NCBI RefSeq assembly: GCF_042684585.1
Contig: NZ_JBHULS010000001.1
Location: 124,001-188,000, forward strand
From: Algorimicrobium sediminis
GTDB taxonomy: Bacteria > Bacteroidota > Bacteroidia > Flavobacteriales > Flavobacteriaceae
DNA: 64,000 nucleotides
Reading direction: 5' to 3'
Shown: in pieces, positions 53,553-63,253 of the stretch
How the letters are laid out: every line of letters begins with the position of its first letter
Position numbering within the stretch: the first letter of the stretch is position 1
Translations under genes and position numbers: made by a program
Notes under the pieces: generated by a model
Database searches by the model: none
What the model was told of the DNA's origin: nothing
Seen by the model: only the letters and a program-made list of their open reading frames with translations

Positions 53553-55535
53553 TTAATAAAGCGCCTTTATTTTTGAAAGTTTTGTTTTCCATAAATTTAG
53601 GTCTTGCTTGTGTTTAGCAATGTTTTTATGGACGTCTTGAACCAGCGGATTGTTGTCGTTTACATTCTGAAAAAACTGTAAATTGTTTTCTAACTGGTTA
53701 ATTTCTGCTTTTATCTCGTTAATGCGTTTTCTAACAAATTCACGTTCGTGGTCCAATTGCCGCGAATCTTCCTTGCTACTTAAAACGTCTAATTTGGTTT
53801 CAAACTTAATTAATTCGGCTTCGGTTTTGTTTAAATTAAGCGCTTTAAAGGTGTTGTCCAAAGCCTTGTTTAGTTTGGTTTCAATGTAGCGTTTGTTAGG
53901 AGGTACAGCTCCTACAGATTTCCAGTTTTCAATAAGTGTTTTTACAGCGGCTAAATCGGTGTCTTTATTTCCTGAAAGCGCTAAATTTTTTAAATTGTCT
54001 AGCAAAGCAACCTTTTTATGGTAGGCTTCGTTGCCTTGGGCATTTGCCGCATCTTTTACTTTGTGTAAACGCTCAAAATAGTGGTTGCAAGCTGCTTTAA
54101 ATTGCTTCCAAACCTTATCGCTGTTTTTCCGCGGTACATGGCCTATTTTTTTCCAATCGCTTTGGATTTTTTTCATAAGTTCTGTTGTACTTTCAAAATC
54201 CTCACTGTCTTTATGAGCTTCGGCAATATCAATTAAGGCCTGTTTTTTTTGAAGATTATCAAATTGGGTTTTCTTCAGGTTTTTATAAAAAGCATTTTTC
54301 TGTCTGTTAAAATTTCTAACAGCTTCTTTAAATTGAGCCCAAGTTTCTTCGTTTACTTTAGCAGGTACTTTGCCAGCCTTAAAAAACAAGTCGCGCAGCG
54401 TCTCTACATCTTTAATGCTATTTTGCCAAGCATTGTGCGAATTAGCCCCTTTTTCGGTTATTTTATGCAGATGTGCAATAATTTCATTTTTTACCTCTAA
54501 ATTCTTCTCTTGCTCTTTTTCCTGTTCAGCAAAATACGCTTGTCTGCGATCGTGAATGGTTTTAGTAGCGGCTTTAAAGCGCTCCCAAATCTCATCTCGA
54601 TGTTCTTTAGCAACTGGTCCTAGTTCTTCCTTCCACATTTTGTGCAGCACTTGTAATTCTCGGAATGCACGGTTCAAATTTGGGTCTGCGGCCAACTCTT
54701 CGGCACGCTCAATAATTTTCAGTTTCTGATCTAAATTATGCTTAAAGTCTAAATCGCGCAAATCGCGGTTTAAATGCAGATAGTCGTAAAAAATTTCTAC
54801 ATGGTGGTGGTAGCTATTCCAAGCGTTATTGTATTTATCGCGCGGAATTGGGCCAGCAGTTTTCCAGCGGTCTTGAAGCTCCTTAAAGGTTTTATAGGTA
54901 GAATTTATATTTTCTTCGTCGTTTAAAAGGCCTTTTATTTCTTCAATAATTTGAAGTCTGTTAGCCAGATTGGTCTTTAAATTGGTTTCAATATTTTTGT
55001 GGTAAGCGTGTAAGTTACTTTTGTATGTTTTGTAGCTATCTTTAAACTGCTTTTGCACCGGACTAGAATAAAAGAAGTCTATTTCGTTACCACCGTCGTT
55101 TAGAAACTCTTCTTTTTTCTCCTCTAATAACGCATTAAATTGGGTTTTAAACTCGGTTCTAATAGCTTCTACATGCTTTTTAATGGCTTGTACTTTGTGG
55201 TTTGCAATTAAATAATTTAATTCATCTACAAGCTCTTGCATTGATAGTTTATCGTAAGCTTTTTCGGCTATTTCATGCCTATCAGCATTGCCCTCATCTT
55301 CGGCATCTTCGGCATTGGCTTCGTCTATTTCGTTCATACCCTCGTCGCTTACGGTTGCTATAGTTGCTTCTGTTTGCACCGTTTCTGGATTAGGGGTTTG
55401 TTCTGCATCCGGAGTTACTTCCAAATTAGCAGCCTGCGTGGCTTCTTGGTTTGTACTAGCGGTATTTACTACTGTTTCGGGTTGCAATTCTGCTGGATTT
55501 CCGTCTGCTTTGGGCAGGTTATCGTGCTCTGACAT
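53553..55535 (-). CDS. DUF349 repeat protein
   Basis: 660 residues. Residues 1-90 are an acidic, Ala/Thr/Glu-rich disordered segment. The rest is helical and carries five DUF349 units of about 75 residues, each with a W..G.VP motif (RWKTAGPIPRDKYNNAW; MWKEELGPVAKEHRDEIW; FFKAGKVPAKVNEETW; DWKKIGHVPRKNSDKVW; NWKSVGAVPPNKRYIE). No signal peptide. The function of DUF349 is not established. Promoter with a good -33/-7 spacing precedes it. Confidence 0.9.
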   Translation of the reverse strand: MSEHDNLPKADGNPAELQPETVVNTASTNQEATQAANLEVTPDAEQTPNPETVQTEATIATVSDEGMNEIDEANAEDAEDEGNADRHEIAEKAYDKLSMQELVDELNYLIANHKVQAIKKHVEAIRTEFKTQFNALLEEKKEEFLNDGGNEIDFFYSSPVQKQFKDSYKTYKSNLHAYHKNIETNLKTNLANRLQIIEEIKGLLNDEENINSTYKTFKELQDRWKTAGPIPRDKYNNAWNSYHHHVEIFYDYLHLNRDLRDLDFKHNLDQKLKIIERAEELAADPNLNRAFRELQVLHKMWKEELGPVAKEHRDEIWERFKAATKTIHDRRQAYFAEQEKEQEKNLEVKNEIIAHLHKITEKGANSHNAWQNSIKDVETLRDLFFKAGKVPAKVNEETWAQFKEAVRNFNRQKNAFYKNLKKTQFDNLQKKQALIDIAEAHKDSEDFESTTELMKKIQSDWKKIGHVPRKNSDKVWKQFKAACNHYFERLHKVKDAANAQGNEAYHKKVALLDNLKNLALSGNKDTDLAAVKTLIENWKSVGAVPPNKRYIETKLNKALDNTFKALNLNKTEAELIKFETKLDVLSSKEDSRQLDHEREFVRKRINEIKAEINQLENNLQFFQNVNDNNPLVQDVHKNIAKHKQDLNLWKTKLSKIKALY

Positions 55536-55571
55536 GTTATACAGGTGTTAGTTTTAACTTCACTCTTGCGC

Positions 55572-55602
55572 TAAAGATAGCAACAACCGTAAGAAATACA
55601 AA
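55572..55602 (-). promoter_or_regulatory. DUF349 gene promoter
   Basis: On the minus strand TTTTG, 19-base spacer, TATCTTTA (55579-55572). The last base of the -7 box is A instead of G. Confidence 0.5.
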
Positions 55603-55636
55603 AAGATAGCTAGTATAAATGTTTATAATGTAGCAA

Positions 55637-56374
55637 TTAAAGGCTGTTCCAAATGGACCAGGATTTTTCTGCTTGTAGTTTAAGCATGAGCCAGCCATTT
55701 ATAACCTGCGCCTTGCTAGCCCTACCGTGCCTTAAAAATTGTGTTTCCGACGGGTTGTAAATTAAATCGAATAGTATGTGGTTTTGGGTTATGTATTGGT
55801 AAGGAATAGCTGGTTTTGCCATTACGTTTGGAAAGGTTCCTAGCGGTGTGCAATTTATTATAATGGCATGGTTTTTTATTATGGTTTCCGTTAGGTCGTG
55901 GTAGCTAAAATGTGCCGGGTTAAGGGGGTTTCTGGAAACGATTTTGTAAGCTATATTTAATTGCTGCAGACTGTATGCTACGGCTTTACTAGCGCCACCT
56001 GTGCCCAAAATAAGGGCGGTTTTGTGCTTGCTTTGTAATAGCGGTTGCAGGGCTTTTGTAAAGCCAAAATAGTCTGTGTTATAACCTGTTAAACCACCAT
56101 CCTTGTTTCGTTTAATGGTGTTAACGGCGCCAATTTGCTGCGCTTCTGTACTCAAGGTATTTAAATAAGGGATAATAGCTTCCTTGTAGGGAATGGTTAC
56201 GTTAAAACCACAGTTGTCTGGGTTTTCTAGTAACGGCTTTACTTGTTCAATATGGCGGATATCGAAATTAAGGTATTTAGCATTAGTAATGCCTTCATTA
56301 TGAAATTTGTTAGCAAAATACGTTTTAGAAAATGAGTAGGAAATATCCCTTCCAATTAAGCCAAATTTACGCAT
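55637..56374 (-). CDS. aroE: Shikimate dehydrogenase
   Basis: 245 residues. NADPH-dependent reduction of 3-dehydroshikimate in aromatic amino-acid synthesis. Substrate residues are seen in LIGRDISYSFSKTYF and NVTIPYKEAI (the catalytic Lys), GYNTDYFGF with the conserved Asp, and the nucleotide loop GTGGASKAV. It is slightly short but complete. Its start overlaps the stop of the upstream DUF368 gene by 8 bases (ATGCGTAA), so it is translated with the two transporters. Confidence 0.95.
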   Translation of the reverse strand: MRKFGLIGRDISYSFSKTYFANKFHNEGITNAKYLNFDIRHIEQVKPLLENPDNCGFNVTIPYKEAIIPYLNTLSTEAQQIGAVNTIKRNKDGGLTGYNTDYFGFTKALQPLLQSKHKTALILGTGGASKAVAYSLQQLNIAYKIVSRNPLNPAHFSYHDLTETIIKNHAIIINCTPLGTFPNVMAKPAIPYQYITQNHILFDLIYNPSETQFLRHGRASKAQVINGWLMLKLQAEKSWSIWNSL

Positions 56375-57386
56375 GTTGTTTGGTGGTTTTTCTACCGTAT
56401 ATTTCCAAGGCTAAAACAATGGCAATTCCTAACATAATATAGACTAAAGCCCAATAGGTTTCGGTGTTTAATTGTGGTAAATACCGTTCGTAATTTTCAA
56501 TAATTTGTTTACCGTTAGAATCCAAAAGAGCGCTGCCATCTGCCTGATATTTAAATTTGGTTTCTTTCCAGGGCCAGACAACACCAAGCGAACCTACAAT
56601 AAAGCCAATAATAGCAGCTATGGTAATGCTTCTGTAATGTTTAAGTATGTAGTTTAAAACATGCGAAAACGTAACGAGTCCAACCACCGAACCGCCAGTA
56701 AAAACAGCCAGTATTTTTAGCATTCGCAGGCGCGCTTCATTCTTTATAAAACTGAAATCGCCTTGAAGCATTTCGGCAAAGGTATCGAAAAGTGCGTTAA
56801 CTGAATCGACTAACAAGAGGACGTAATTCCCTAATAAAATGAGAATAAAAGACCCTGAAAACCCTGGCAAGGTCATTCCTGAAACACTAATAATACCACA
56901 AAAAAATACAAACCAAAGATTGTCGTTTTCTGTGGCAGGATCCATAAAACTTACACTGATACCCATAATAATACCAATGCATAGCGCTGTATAGGTTTTA
57001 AGTTCCCAATCTTTAAAATCTTTACTAATGTAGTATATGGACCCGATAATCATGCCAAAAAACACGCTCCATACGTAAAGTTCGTAGTGTTTTATTAAAT
57101 AGTCCAACACTTTGGATACACTAAAATAGCTGATAATCATTCCTAAAAACAAGAGACTTAAAAACCTGCCGTTTACATAGGTGTAGAAGCTTTTAAATCG
57201 GCCGTTAATAAGCAGTTTTACGGCTTTGGCATTAAATTTTTGTAGCGAGTAAATAAACTCTTCGTAAAATCCGGCAACAAAAGCGACCACGCCACCCGAC
57301 ACGCCAGGAACCTTATTAGCGGCTCCCATACCTAGTCCCTTTAAGATGAGGAAAACTTTATCGGATAGGGTTCTGGTGCGTTGCAT
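56367..57386 (-). CDS. DUF368 (PopT-type) polyprenyl-phosphate transporter, copy 2
   Basis: 339 residues with about eight to nine membrane segments. The N-terminal KGLGMGAANKVPGVSGGVVAFVAGFYEEFI and the second inverted copy SGMTLPGFSGSFILILLGNY are the hallmarks of DUF368. DUF368 proteins were shown in 2023 to be undecaprenyl-phosphate translocases that recycle the carrier lipid. It is a paralogue of the neighbour 3 bases away. It lacks nothing obvious compared with it. It lies between copy 1 and aroE in one operon. Confidence 0.88.
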   Translation of the reverse strand: MQRTRTLSDKVFLILKGLGMGAANKVPGVSGGVVAFVAGFYEEFIYSLQKFNAKAVKLLINGRFKSFYTYVNGRFLSLLFLGMIISYFSVSKVLDYLIKHYELYVWSVFFGMIIGSIYYISKDFKDWELKTYTALCIGIIMGISVSFMDPATENDNLWFVFFCGIISVSGMTLPGFSGSFILILLGNYVLLLVDSVNALFDTFAEMLQGDFSFIKNEARLRMLKILAVFTGGSVVGLVTFSHVLNYILKHYRSITIAAIIGFIVGSLGVVWPWKETKFKYQADGSALLDSNGKQIIENYERYLPQLNTETYWALVYIMLGIAIVLALEIYGRKTTKQHA

Positions 57387-57389
57387 AGT

Positions 57390-58397
57390 TTATTGTTTGT
57401 TTCCTAAACGCTCTAAAATAAAAATGGTTAAAAACCCAGCAAGCATGAGTGCTAGCGCTGGCAATATTTGCGGATCTACACCATTATTTTGAAGGGCATA
57501 TGTTTGAGGCGATACGCTAGCTTCGGAAATGAGTTTTAACGAATCGAAGTCTACTAACTGCTGTTGATAAAGCGTTAAATTACCATAGGACGTTATATCT
57601 GTTAACTTTAATACGGTTCCACTATCTTTTTCCATGACCAAATTGGTAAGTTTCCAAGGCCATATTTTATTAAGGGAACCAAAAATAAAGCCGGTAAGCA
57701 AGGCCAACGTAATATTATGATAATTTTTAAAAAGCCATTTTAATACGCGACTAAAACTTAATAAGCCAACTAAAGCACCACTGGCAAATAAGGCTATCCG
57801 TTGCCAATCGAAATCATGAAACGCATCGGTTAGGGTTTTGTAGGCACCTAAAATTAGCAAAATAAAAGAGCCTGAGATACCTGGCAAAATCATAGCGCAA
57901 ATGGCTATGGCTCCAGCAAAAAACAGAAAAAAAGGCGATTCGTTACTGGCCGATAAGGGTAATTCTGTAATAATGTAGGCTAAAATGGTTCCTAAAATTA
58001 GGGCCACAATAGTACCCGCACGCCAAATAGTAATTTGTTTGGCTACAAAATAAATGCTGGCAATTATTAATCCGAAGAAAAAAGACCAAATAAGCACCGG
58101 ATGGTACTCTATAAGATATTTGGCCAAACGCATAAAAGAGACAAAGCTAATAACAAGACCTAATAATAAGGCAACTAAAAAGTTTCCGTTTAATGCCTTC
58201 CAAAAGGCAAAAAAACCCGATTGCCTCCATATTTTTAAAAGGCTTAAATTAACATTGCTTATGGTGCTAATAAGTTCCTCATAAATACCAGAAATAAAAG
58301 CAATGGTGCCCCCAGAAACACCAGGAACGGCGTCGGCTGCGCCCATTGCAGCGCCTTTAAGGGATATAAGTAGGTAATTGGATAAGCGTCTTGGCAT
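57390..58397 (-). CDS. DUF368 (PopT-type) polyprenyl-phosphate transporter, copy 1
   Basis: 335 residues. KGAAMGAADAVPGVSGGTIAFISGIYEELI and CAMILPGISGSFILLILGAYK are the paired DUF368 motifs; eight or nine membrane segments. Same topology and motif order as copy 2. The central loop after the LNKIWPWKLTN motif differs between the copies. Likely flips undecaprenyl phosphate from the outer to the inner leaflet of the inner membrane. First gene of the DUF368-DUF368-aroE unit. Confidence 0.88.
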   Translation of the reverse strand: MPRRLSNYLLISLKGAAMGAADAVPGVSGGTIAFISGIYEELISTISNVNLSLLKIWRQSGFFAFWKALNGNFLVALLLGLVISFVSFMRLAKYLIEYHPVLIWSFFFGLIIASIYFVAKQITIWRAGTIVALILGTILAYIITELPLSASNESPFFLFFAGAIAICAMILPGISGSFILLILGAYKTLTDAFHDFDWQRIALFASGALVGLLSFSRVLKWLFKNYHNITLALLTGFIFGSLNKIWPWKLTNLVMEKDSGTVLKLTDITSYGNLTLYQQQLVDFDSLKLISEASVSPQTYALQNNGVDPQILPALALMLAGFLTIFILERLGNKQ

Positions 58398-58459
58398 GAT
58401 TTATTTTTCTGTAAAGCGCTTCAAAGGTAACTAATTTATGTTACACAAACCATGCAAAT

Positions 58460-59842
58460 CTAGGCTTTCAAAGCACTTTTTAGCTGTTGCGATTTATAAA
58501 TATTTGGAAACAATTCCTCTAAAATAATAGCGTATTCTGCATTAAAACGCAGTCCATTTTTTAGATGGTAAAACCCCTTTTCAGTTTCGTGCAGTTGGTA
58601 ATACAATCCGGCTAAACGAAACTCTATTTCAGCATTTTCAGGATAAAACTCCGATGCCTGCAACAGGTTGTAAATGGCGCCTTGCGGCTCGCCTAATTGC
58701 AATAAAATATCGGCACGTGTTAGCCAAGTGCTTAACTCGTAACTGCCTAATTCTATGGCTTTTTTGTAGCCTTTTTCAGCCTCCTCTAAATAGTTTAAAC
58801 GCTCGTTAATTTGAGCAAACAATTTCCAGTAGGCAATATTTTCGGCATCTATATTTAGTGCTTTATTTATGTAGTATAAGGATTTTTGATAGTTTTTTTG
58901 TTGGTTGTAAAACTTGGTAATTGCTATCCAACCTTTATCCAGCAACGGGTCTTCTTCTACGGTTTTGTAAAAATACTGAACGGCTAAATCGTTGTTTTTT
59001 AATTTTTGATAACACATGCCAATACGCAATAAGGCAAAGGAAGTAGGGTCGTCCAGTTCCAGCGTAATGTTGTAGTTTTCGATTGCTTCCTCGTAGCGTT
59101 TTAATTTTTCTAAAACTTTACCTTTTTCTAGATAGGCTCCAATAAAACCGTCGTCTGAAATGATTGCAAATTCGAAAGCAGATAGGGCTTTTTCGTAAGC
59201 TTTTAAATCCATAAATTGCTTTCCTAGTTGGTGCCAAGCAACCTCGCAATATGGATTTCGTTCTAAATACAGGTTCAGGTATTTAATGGCTTCCTCGTGT
59301 TGTTCTAAATAATCGAAACAGTATATAATGTTATGTAGTGCCGAATAGTCTTCAATATCGGACTCTAGGCATTTCATAAAATTATTTTTAGCCTCTTCAA
59401 ATTCATCTAAAAACAAATATTCCATACCTATTAGCGAGTAAATATCGGTAGGGTCTTCGGTCATTTTTAAGGCTTTTTTAAGAACCTCAATGGCTTTTTT
59501 ATGGTTGTCTCGTTTCGATAAAATATTGGCTTTCTGGATGTATATTTCCTCGTTTAAGGGTTCTAGCAAATACAATTCGTTAATTAAATTGTCTGCTTTT
59601 TCAAGGTTGTTTTCAAACACATATATTTCTACTCTAAAAAGTTGCAAATTAATAGAGGAGGGGTGTTGTTCTAACCCTAGTTTTATGGCTTTTTTAGCAC
59701 GTGCTATTTTGCCATGATTAAGATAATGATGAATGATATTATCAAATTCATCCGAGTCGAAAAACAATACATTGTTTGTTTTTAACATGGACTCGAAACG
59801 GTTTAGCGATAATTTGTTATTCTCGTTTGGATTTAACTCCAT
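58460..59842 (-). CDS. Tetratricopeptide-repeat protein
   Basis: 460 residues, all helical, about eleven TPR units from 35 to 440 (for example ALSAFEFAIISDDGFIGAYLEKGKVL and AVQYFYKTVEEDPLLDKGWIA). No signal peptide or membrane helix. It is a cytoplasmic scaffold for protein contacts by family; partner unknown. The gene is flanked by DUF368 genes and a class III aminotransferase on the same strand, with gaps of 62 and 111 bases. Confidence 0.88.
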   Translation of the reverse strand: MELNPNENNKLSLNRFESMLKTNNVLFFDSDEFDNIIHHYLNHGKIARAKKAIKLGLEQHPSSINLQLFRVEIYVFENNLEKADNLINELYLLEPLNEEIYIQKANILSKRDNHKKAIEVLKKALKMTEDPTDIYSLIGMEYLFLDEFEEAKNNFMKCLESDIEDYSALHNIIYCFDYLEQHEEAIKYLNLYLERNPYCEVAWHQLGKQFMDLKAYEKALSAFEFAIISDDGFIGAYLEKGKVLEKLKRYEEAIENYNITLELDDPTSFALLRIGMCYQKLKNNDLAVQYFYKTVEEDPLLDKGWIAITKFYNQQKNYQKSLYYINKALNIDAENIAYWKLFAQINERLNYLEEAEKGYKKAIELGSYELSTWLTRADILLQLGEPQGAIYNLLQASEFYPENAEIEFRLAGLYYQLHETEKGFYHLKNGLRFNAEYAIILEELFPNIYKSQQLKSALKA

Positions 59843-59953
59843 AAGCGGTTTTCTAGTTTTCCTTTTCTAAATTACAGGTTCTAATTGGGGTTCTGGAATT
59901 TTAGGGGTAAATGTTTTTAACAAAGTAATCAACAATTAGGCCAATTACGTCGT

Positions 59954-61168
59954 TTACTGGCTAATTGGCAGTGGGTTAAATTCCTTGTTTTCTAAAATAG
60001 CATCCAATATTGTTGTAATAATTTTACAACCTGCTTTAATTTCATCCTTACTAATGGTTAGCGGTGGTGTAATTCTTATAGCTTTGGTTTCAAATAACAG
60101 CCAAAATAGTATTAATCCGGCCTTTTGAGCTTCTAATACCACTTGGTTTGTTATTTCTGCTGAAACTGTTAATGCCGCTAACATGAGTCCGCGGCCACGA
60201 ATTTCTGTTATTAGTGGGTGTTTTAAATGTTCTCTGAAAATAGCTTCTTTTTCTAGTGTTTCGGCCATTAAATTGGTGTTAACAACCTCCAATAATGTGG
60301 CATGCGCTGCGGCCGCAATTACGGGATGGCCGCCAAAAGTTGTTATATGACCTAATTTGGGGTTGTCCTGTAGCAAACGCATAACATGAGTGGAAGCTGT
60401 AAATGCACCTATGGGCATACCACCACCTAAACCTTTACCCGTAACCAAAATATCTGGCACACAATTATAATGCTCGAAAGCAAAAAGTTTGCCGGTCCGG
60501 CCAATACCGGGTTGAATTTCATCTAAAATAAGCATGGCACCAACAGCTTCACATTGTTTTTTTACTTTTTCCAAATACTTGTTTTCTGGTACAATAAAAC
60601 CAGCACCACCTTGAATGGTTTCCAAAATTACCGCTGCTGTTTTATGGGTAATATGGGTAATATCGGAAAGCTTATTAAAGGTTATAAAACGAACATCTGG
60701 TACAAGTGGTCGAAACGCTTTTTTTCGCTCTTCAAAACCCATAACGCTTAATGAGCCCATGGTATTGCCATGATAGGCATGGTGAGCCGCAATAATTTCA
60801 CTTCGGCCTGTGGCACGTCTGGCTAGTTTTAAAGCGCCCTCTACGGCTTCTGTACCCGAGTTGGTTAAGTAAGTTGTTTGCAAGCTGGCAGGTAAATGTT
60901 GTGCCATTAGCTTTGTAAGGGCTACGGCGGACTCCTGGATGTATTCGCCATATACCATAACATGTAAGTACTTATCTAATTGGTTTTTTATTGCAGCAAC
61001 CACTTTGGGATGTTTGTGCCCCAAAGTACAGGCCGATACACCGGCAACAAAATCTAAAAAAGCCTTTTGGTTGGTATCGTAAATGTAGGAACCTTCGGCA
61101 TGCGACACCTCCATGGCTAATGGATGTGGCGATGTTTGGGCTTGAAAGGTGTAAAAATCTGTTTTCAC
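59954..61168 (-). CDS. Class III PLP aminotransferase (acetylornithine-type), GTG start
   Basis: 404 residues. PLP fold type I with HAYHGNTMGSLSVMG, LILDEIQPGIGRTGKLFAFEHY and the catalytic Lys in TGKGLGGGMPIGA. The family covers acetylornithine, ornithine and 4-aminobutyrate aminotransferases; the substrate cannot be assigned and no arginine-synthesis genes are beside it. The start is GTG at 61168 with no in-frame ATG before an upstream stop. It lies 33 bases after the OstA-like gene, probably in the same transcript. Confidence 0.88.
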   Translation of the reverse strand: MKTDFYTFQAQTSPHPLAMEVSHAEGSYIYDTNQKAFLDFVAGVSACTLGHKHPKVVAAIKNQLDKYLHVMVYGEYIQESAVALTKLMAQHLPASLQTTYLTNSGTEAVEGALKLARRATGRSEIIAAHHAYHGNTMGSLSVMGFEERKKAFRPLVPDVRFITFNKLSDITHITHKTAAVILETIQGGAGFIVPENKYLEKVKKQCEAVGAMLILDEIQPGIGRTGKLFAFEHYNCVPDILVTGKGLGGGMPIGAFTASTHVMRLLQDNPKLGHITTFGGHPVIAAAAHATLLEVVNTNLMAETLEKEAIFREHLKHPLITEIRGRGLMLAALTVSAEITNQVVLEAQKAGLILFWLLFETKAIRITPPLTISKDEIKAGCKIITTILDAILENKEFNPLPISQ

Positions 61169-61201
61169 GAGTTGTAAACGTATCAGTAAGTTATCAATTA
61201 A

Positions 61202-63037
61202 TTATTCGGGTTTCTTTACGTTAATAAGGGTGTTTTGTAAAGCGTCTGACTTGTTTTTATGGGCGTTTGGATTTCGTTTGTTTTCAGGGATATTTCTAGA
61301 GGCTTTTGATGGGGTTTCATGATCGCCCGCTTCTTTTGGTTTTTTTTGGTTTGTATTAGCATCTGCTTTTTCAACCCGTTTTAATAAGGCTTCGTCAAAA
61401 AATTCTTCTTGCGGCACGTAATCGTCCAAGCCTTTTATTTTCGGCAGCTCCAAAGGTGGGTCTTCACTAAAAAGGTCTTCCACACTTTTTGGCCGTTCGT
61501 CCTCGCGCCAAACAAAGCCTCTTAATAAGCGGCCATTTTCTGGAAATTGCGAATCGGGAATCATGGTAGCATCTGGAGACATGTAGCGAATAAATTGTTC
61601 TATTTCGCCGTCGGAAAATAAAATAGAAATCTGACCAGATTTGGCTTTGTCTATACCAATGAGGTCGTTTTCATCGTTTCGGGCATAAAAAATAGATTCA
61701 GCGTTTTTATCAATATCCACTTTTTTTAAATTGTTTTGTGCATCAAACAAACCAACCAGTGTTTTACCTTTTACTTGGTTATAACCGTTTTCGCTTAAGG
61801 TGTCTTTACTAACTACAAAGGCATTTTCAAATACAAAAAGCGAATCTATTTTCTCGGTTTTCGGATTGGATTTTATATGTATGGTGTCTCCCGTCATTTG
61901 GTTTTGTAAATTCCAAATTATGGGATCGCGCCTGTTTGCAAAAGCATCTGCAGGGGCCAAACGTTTTAAATTAATTAACTGTGTTAAGCCTGTAGCGTGA
62001 TTTACATGAACAGAGTCGGCCTTACCGCTCATATCAGATTTATAAAATTTAGCATTTCTGAATGCGCGCGTAATGCGTTTGTCTGGTTGGCCTGTAACCA
62101 TTAAAGTATCGGCGTGCATGTATATAGAATCGTTTTCTTGCACCGTTATAGCCAACGCACGTTTTGTTATAAAAACAGAATCCTTGTCCTTATAAATTTC
62201 GGCATAATGCCCCTTTATAATGCTGTTATTAATGGTATCTGTTACCTTAATATTGTTTGTAGCCGAGGCAAAACTTCTGCCATTATCAAAAAACATGCTA
62301 TCGCCCTCAAAAATCCTATTGTCGTAATCTATTCGGGTGTTTTTAACGCCATAGCCTAATTTGTTTTCCGTATCATAAAACCCTTTTTCGCAGTAGGTTT
62401 TACTGGCATCGGTTACAATGGTAGACGGACCAAATAAATAGGCGTGCCCAGTTTCAGAATAAAAATCTAATTGGTTGGTGTTAATTACATAGTCTGGGTG
62501 ATTGAGTACCACCGAATTTACAAATTGATATTTTTGGGCATTCATATAATACCTGCCAATAGTACTGGTAATTACGCCAGAAGAATCGCGTGCTACTCGT
62601 CCGCCGCTTTTGTAATAGGATTCTTGTTTTAAGCGGTCCAAATAAAGCGTATCTGTGGTTAAAACCGAATTGGGTTCTTCCAATACCACTTGGCCACTAG
62701 CAAAAGCTAATTGGGTTTTTCCGCTGTATTCCACGTATTTGGCTGTCATGGTTATACTATCGCCTTGCTTCATGGTAACGTTTCCAAAGGCCTCTACAAA
62801 ATTTTCATTGCTGTATAAATTGGCTTGGTCGCACCACATGTCTATACCTTCATGAATTACATGTATCTGGCCAGAATCATCGCGTGTCATAACTTTTAAG
62901 CCCGGTTCTACGGCATCGTCAAAATTCAAAAAACCAGAGTACACAATCTGAATTTGTTTGGGTTGCTGCGCTAAAACCACATTGGAAACCAAAAGGCACG
63001 CAAAAACAGTAACATATACTAAAGCTGAATACTTCAA
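61202..63037 (-). CDS. OstA-like LPS-transport periplasmic protein, TTG start
   Basis: 611 residues. A signal peptide ends VLAQQ near residue 23. The N-terminal half is made of OstA/LptA-type beta-jelly-roll repeats (DQANLYSNENFVEAFGNVTMKQGD; AKYVEYSGKTQLAFASGQVVLEEP; GKTLVGLFDAQN). The last 120 residues are a Lys/Asn/Pro-rich disordered tail. It would bridge lipopolysaccharide across the periplasm toward LptD. Start is TTG at 63037: the signal peptide begins there, a stop lies six codons upstream and no ATG is available. A TATTTTTG -7 box is at 63061-63054. Confidence 0.88.
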   Translation of the reverse strand: MKYSALVYVTVFACLLVSNVVLAQQPKQIQIVYSGFLNFDDAVEPGLKVMTRDDSGQIHVIHEGIDMWCDQANLYSNENFVEAFGNVTMKQGDSITMTAKYVEYSGKTQLAFASGQVVLEEPNSVLTTDTLYLDRLKQESYYKSGGRVARDSSGVITSTIGRYYMNAQKYQFVNSVVLNHPDYVINTNQLDFYSETGHAYLFGPSTIVTDASKTYCEKGFYDTENKLGYGVKNTRIDYDNRIFEGDSMFFDNGRSFASATNNIKVTDTINNSIIKGHYAEIYKDKDSVFITKRALAITVQENDSIYMHADTLMVTGQPDKRITRAFRNAKFYKSDMSGKADSVHVNHATGLTQLINLKRLAPADAFANRRDPIIWNLQNQMTGDTIHIKSNPKTEKIDSLFVFENAFVVSKDTLSENGYNQVKGKTLVGLFDAQNNLKKVDIDKNAESIFYARNDENDLIGIDKAKSGQISILFSDGEIEQFIRYMSPDATMIPDSQFPENGRLLRGFVWREDERPKSVEDLFSEDPPLELPKIKGLDDYVPQEEFFDEALLKRVEKADANTNQKKPKEAGDHETPSKASRNIPENKRNPNAHKNKSDALQNTLINVKKPE

Positions 63038-63053
63038 ACTACAAAATTTGTGT

Positions 63054-63061
63054 CAAAAATA
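63054..63061 (-). promoter_or_regulatory. -7 box of the OstA-like gene
   Basis: CAAAAATA on plus is TATTTTTG on minus, exact match, 17 bases before the TTG start. It supports that start. Confidence 0.55.
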
Positions 63062-63201
63062 ATCATTAAAATGACGTGTTTGGGTGCTTTGTGAATATTT
63101 TAATAGAAATTTCAGTTGCGTTTTTCTGGTAAGTAGTACGCTTCATTATAAATTGAAACTGGTATTAAGATGTGTTTAAAAGGAGCGTTTGCCTTTGTTT
63201 T

Positions 63202-63234
63202 TTTGGTGCATAAACCGAATAAATAGTAAGTTTG
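63202..63234 (+). promoter_or_regulatory. Promoter of the rhodanese pair
   Basis: TTTG 63202-63205, 21-base spacer, TAAGTTTG 63227-63234, ATG at 63254. One of the best promoters in the window. Confidence 0.7.
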
Positions 63235-63253
63235 CGAAAATTAAACTTTAATT

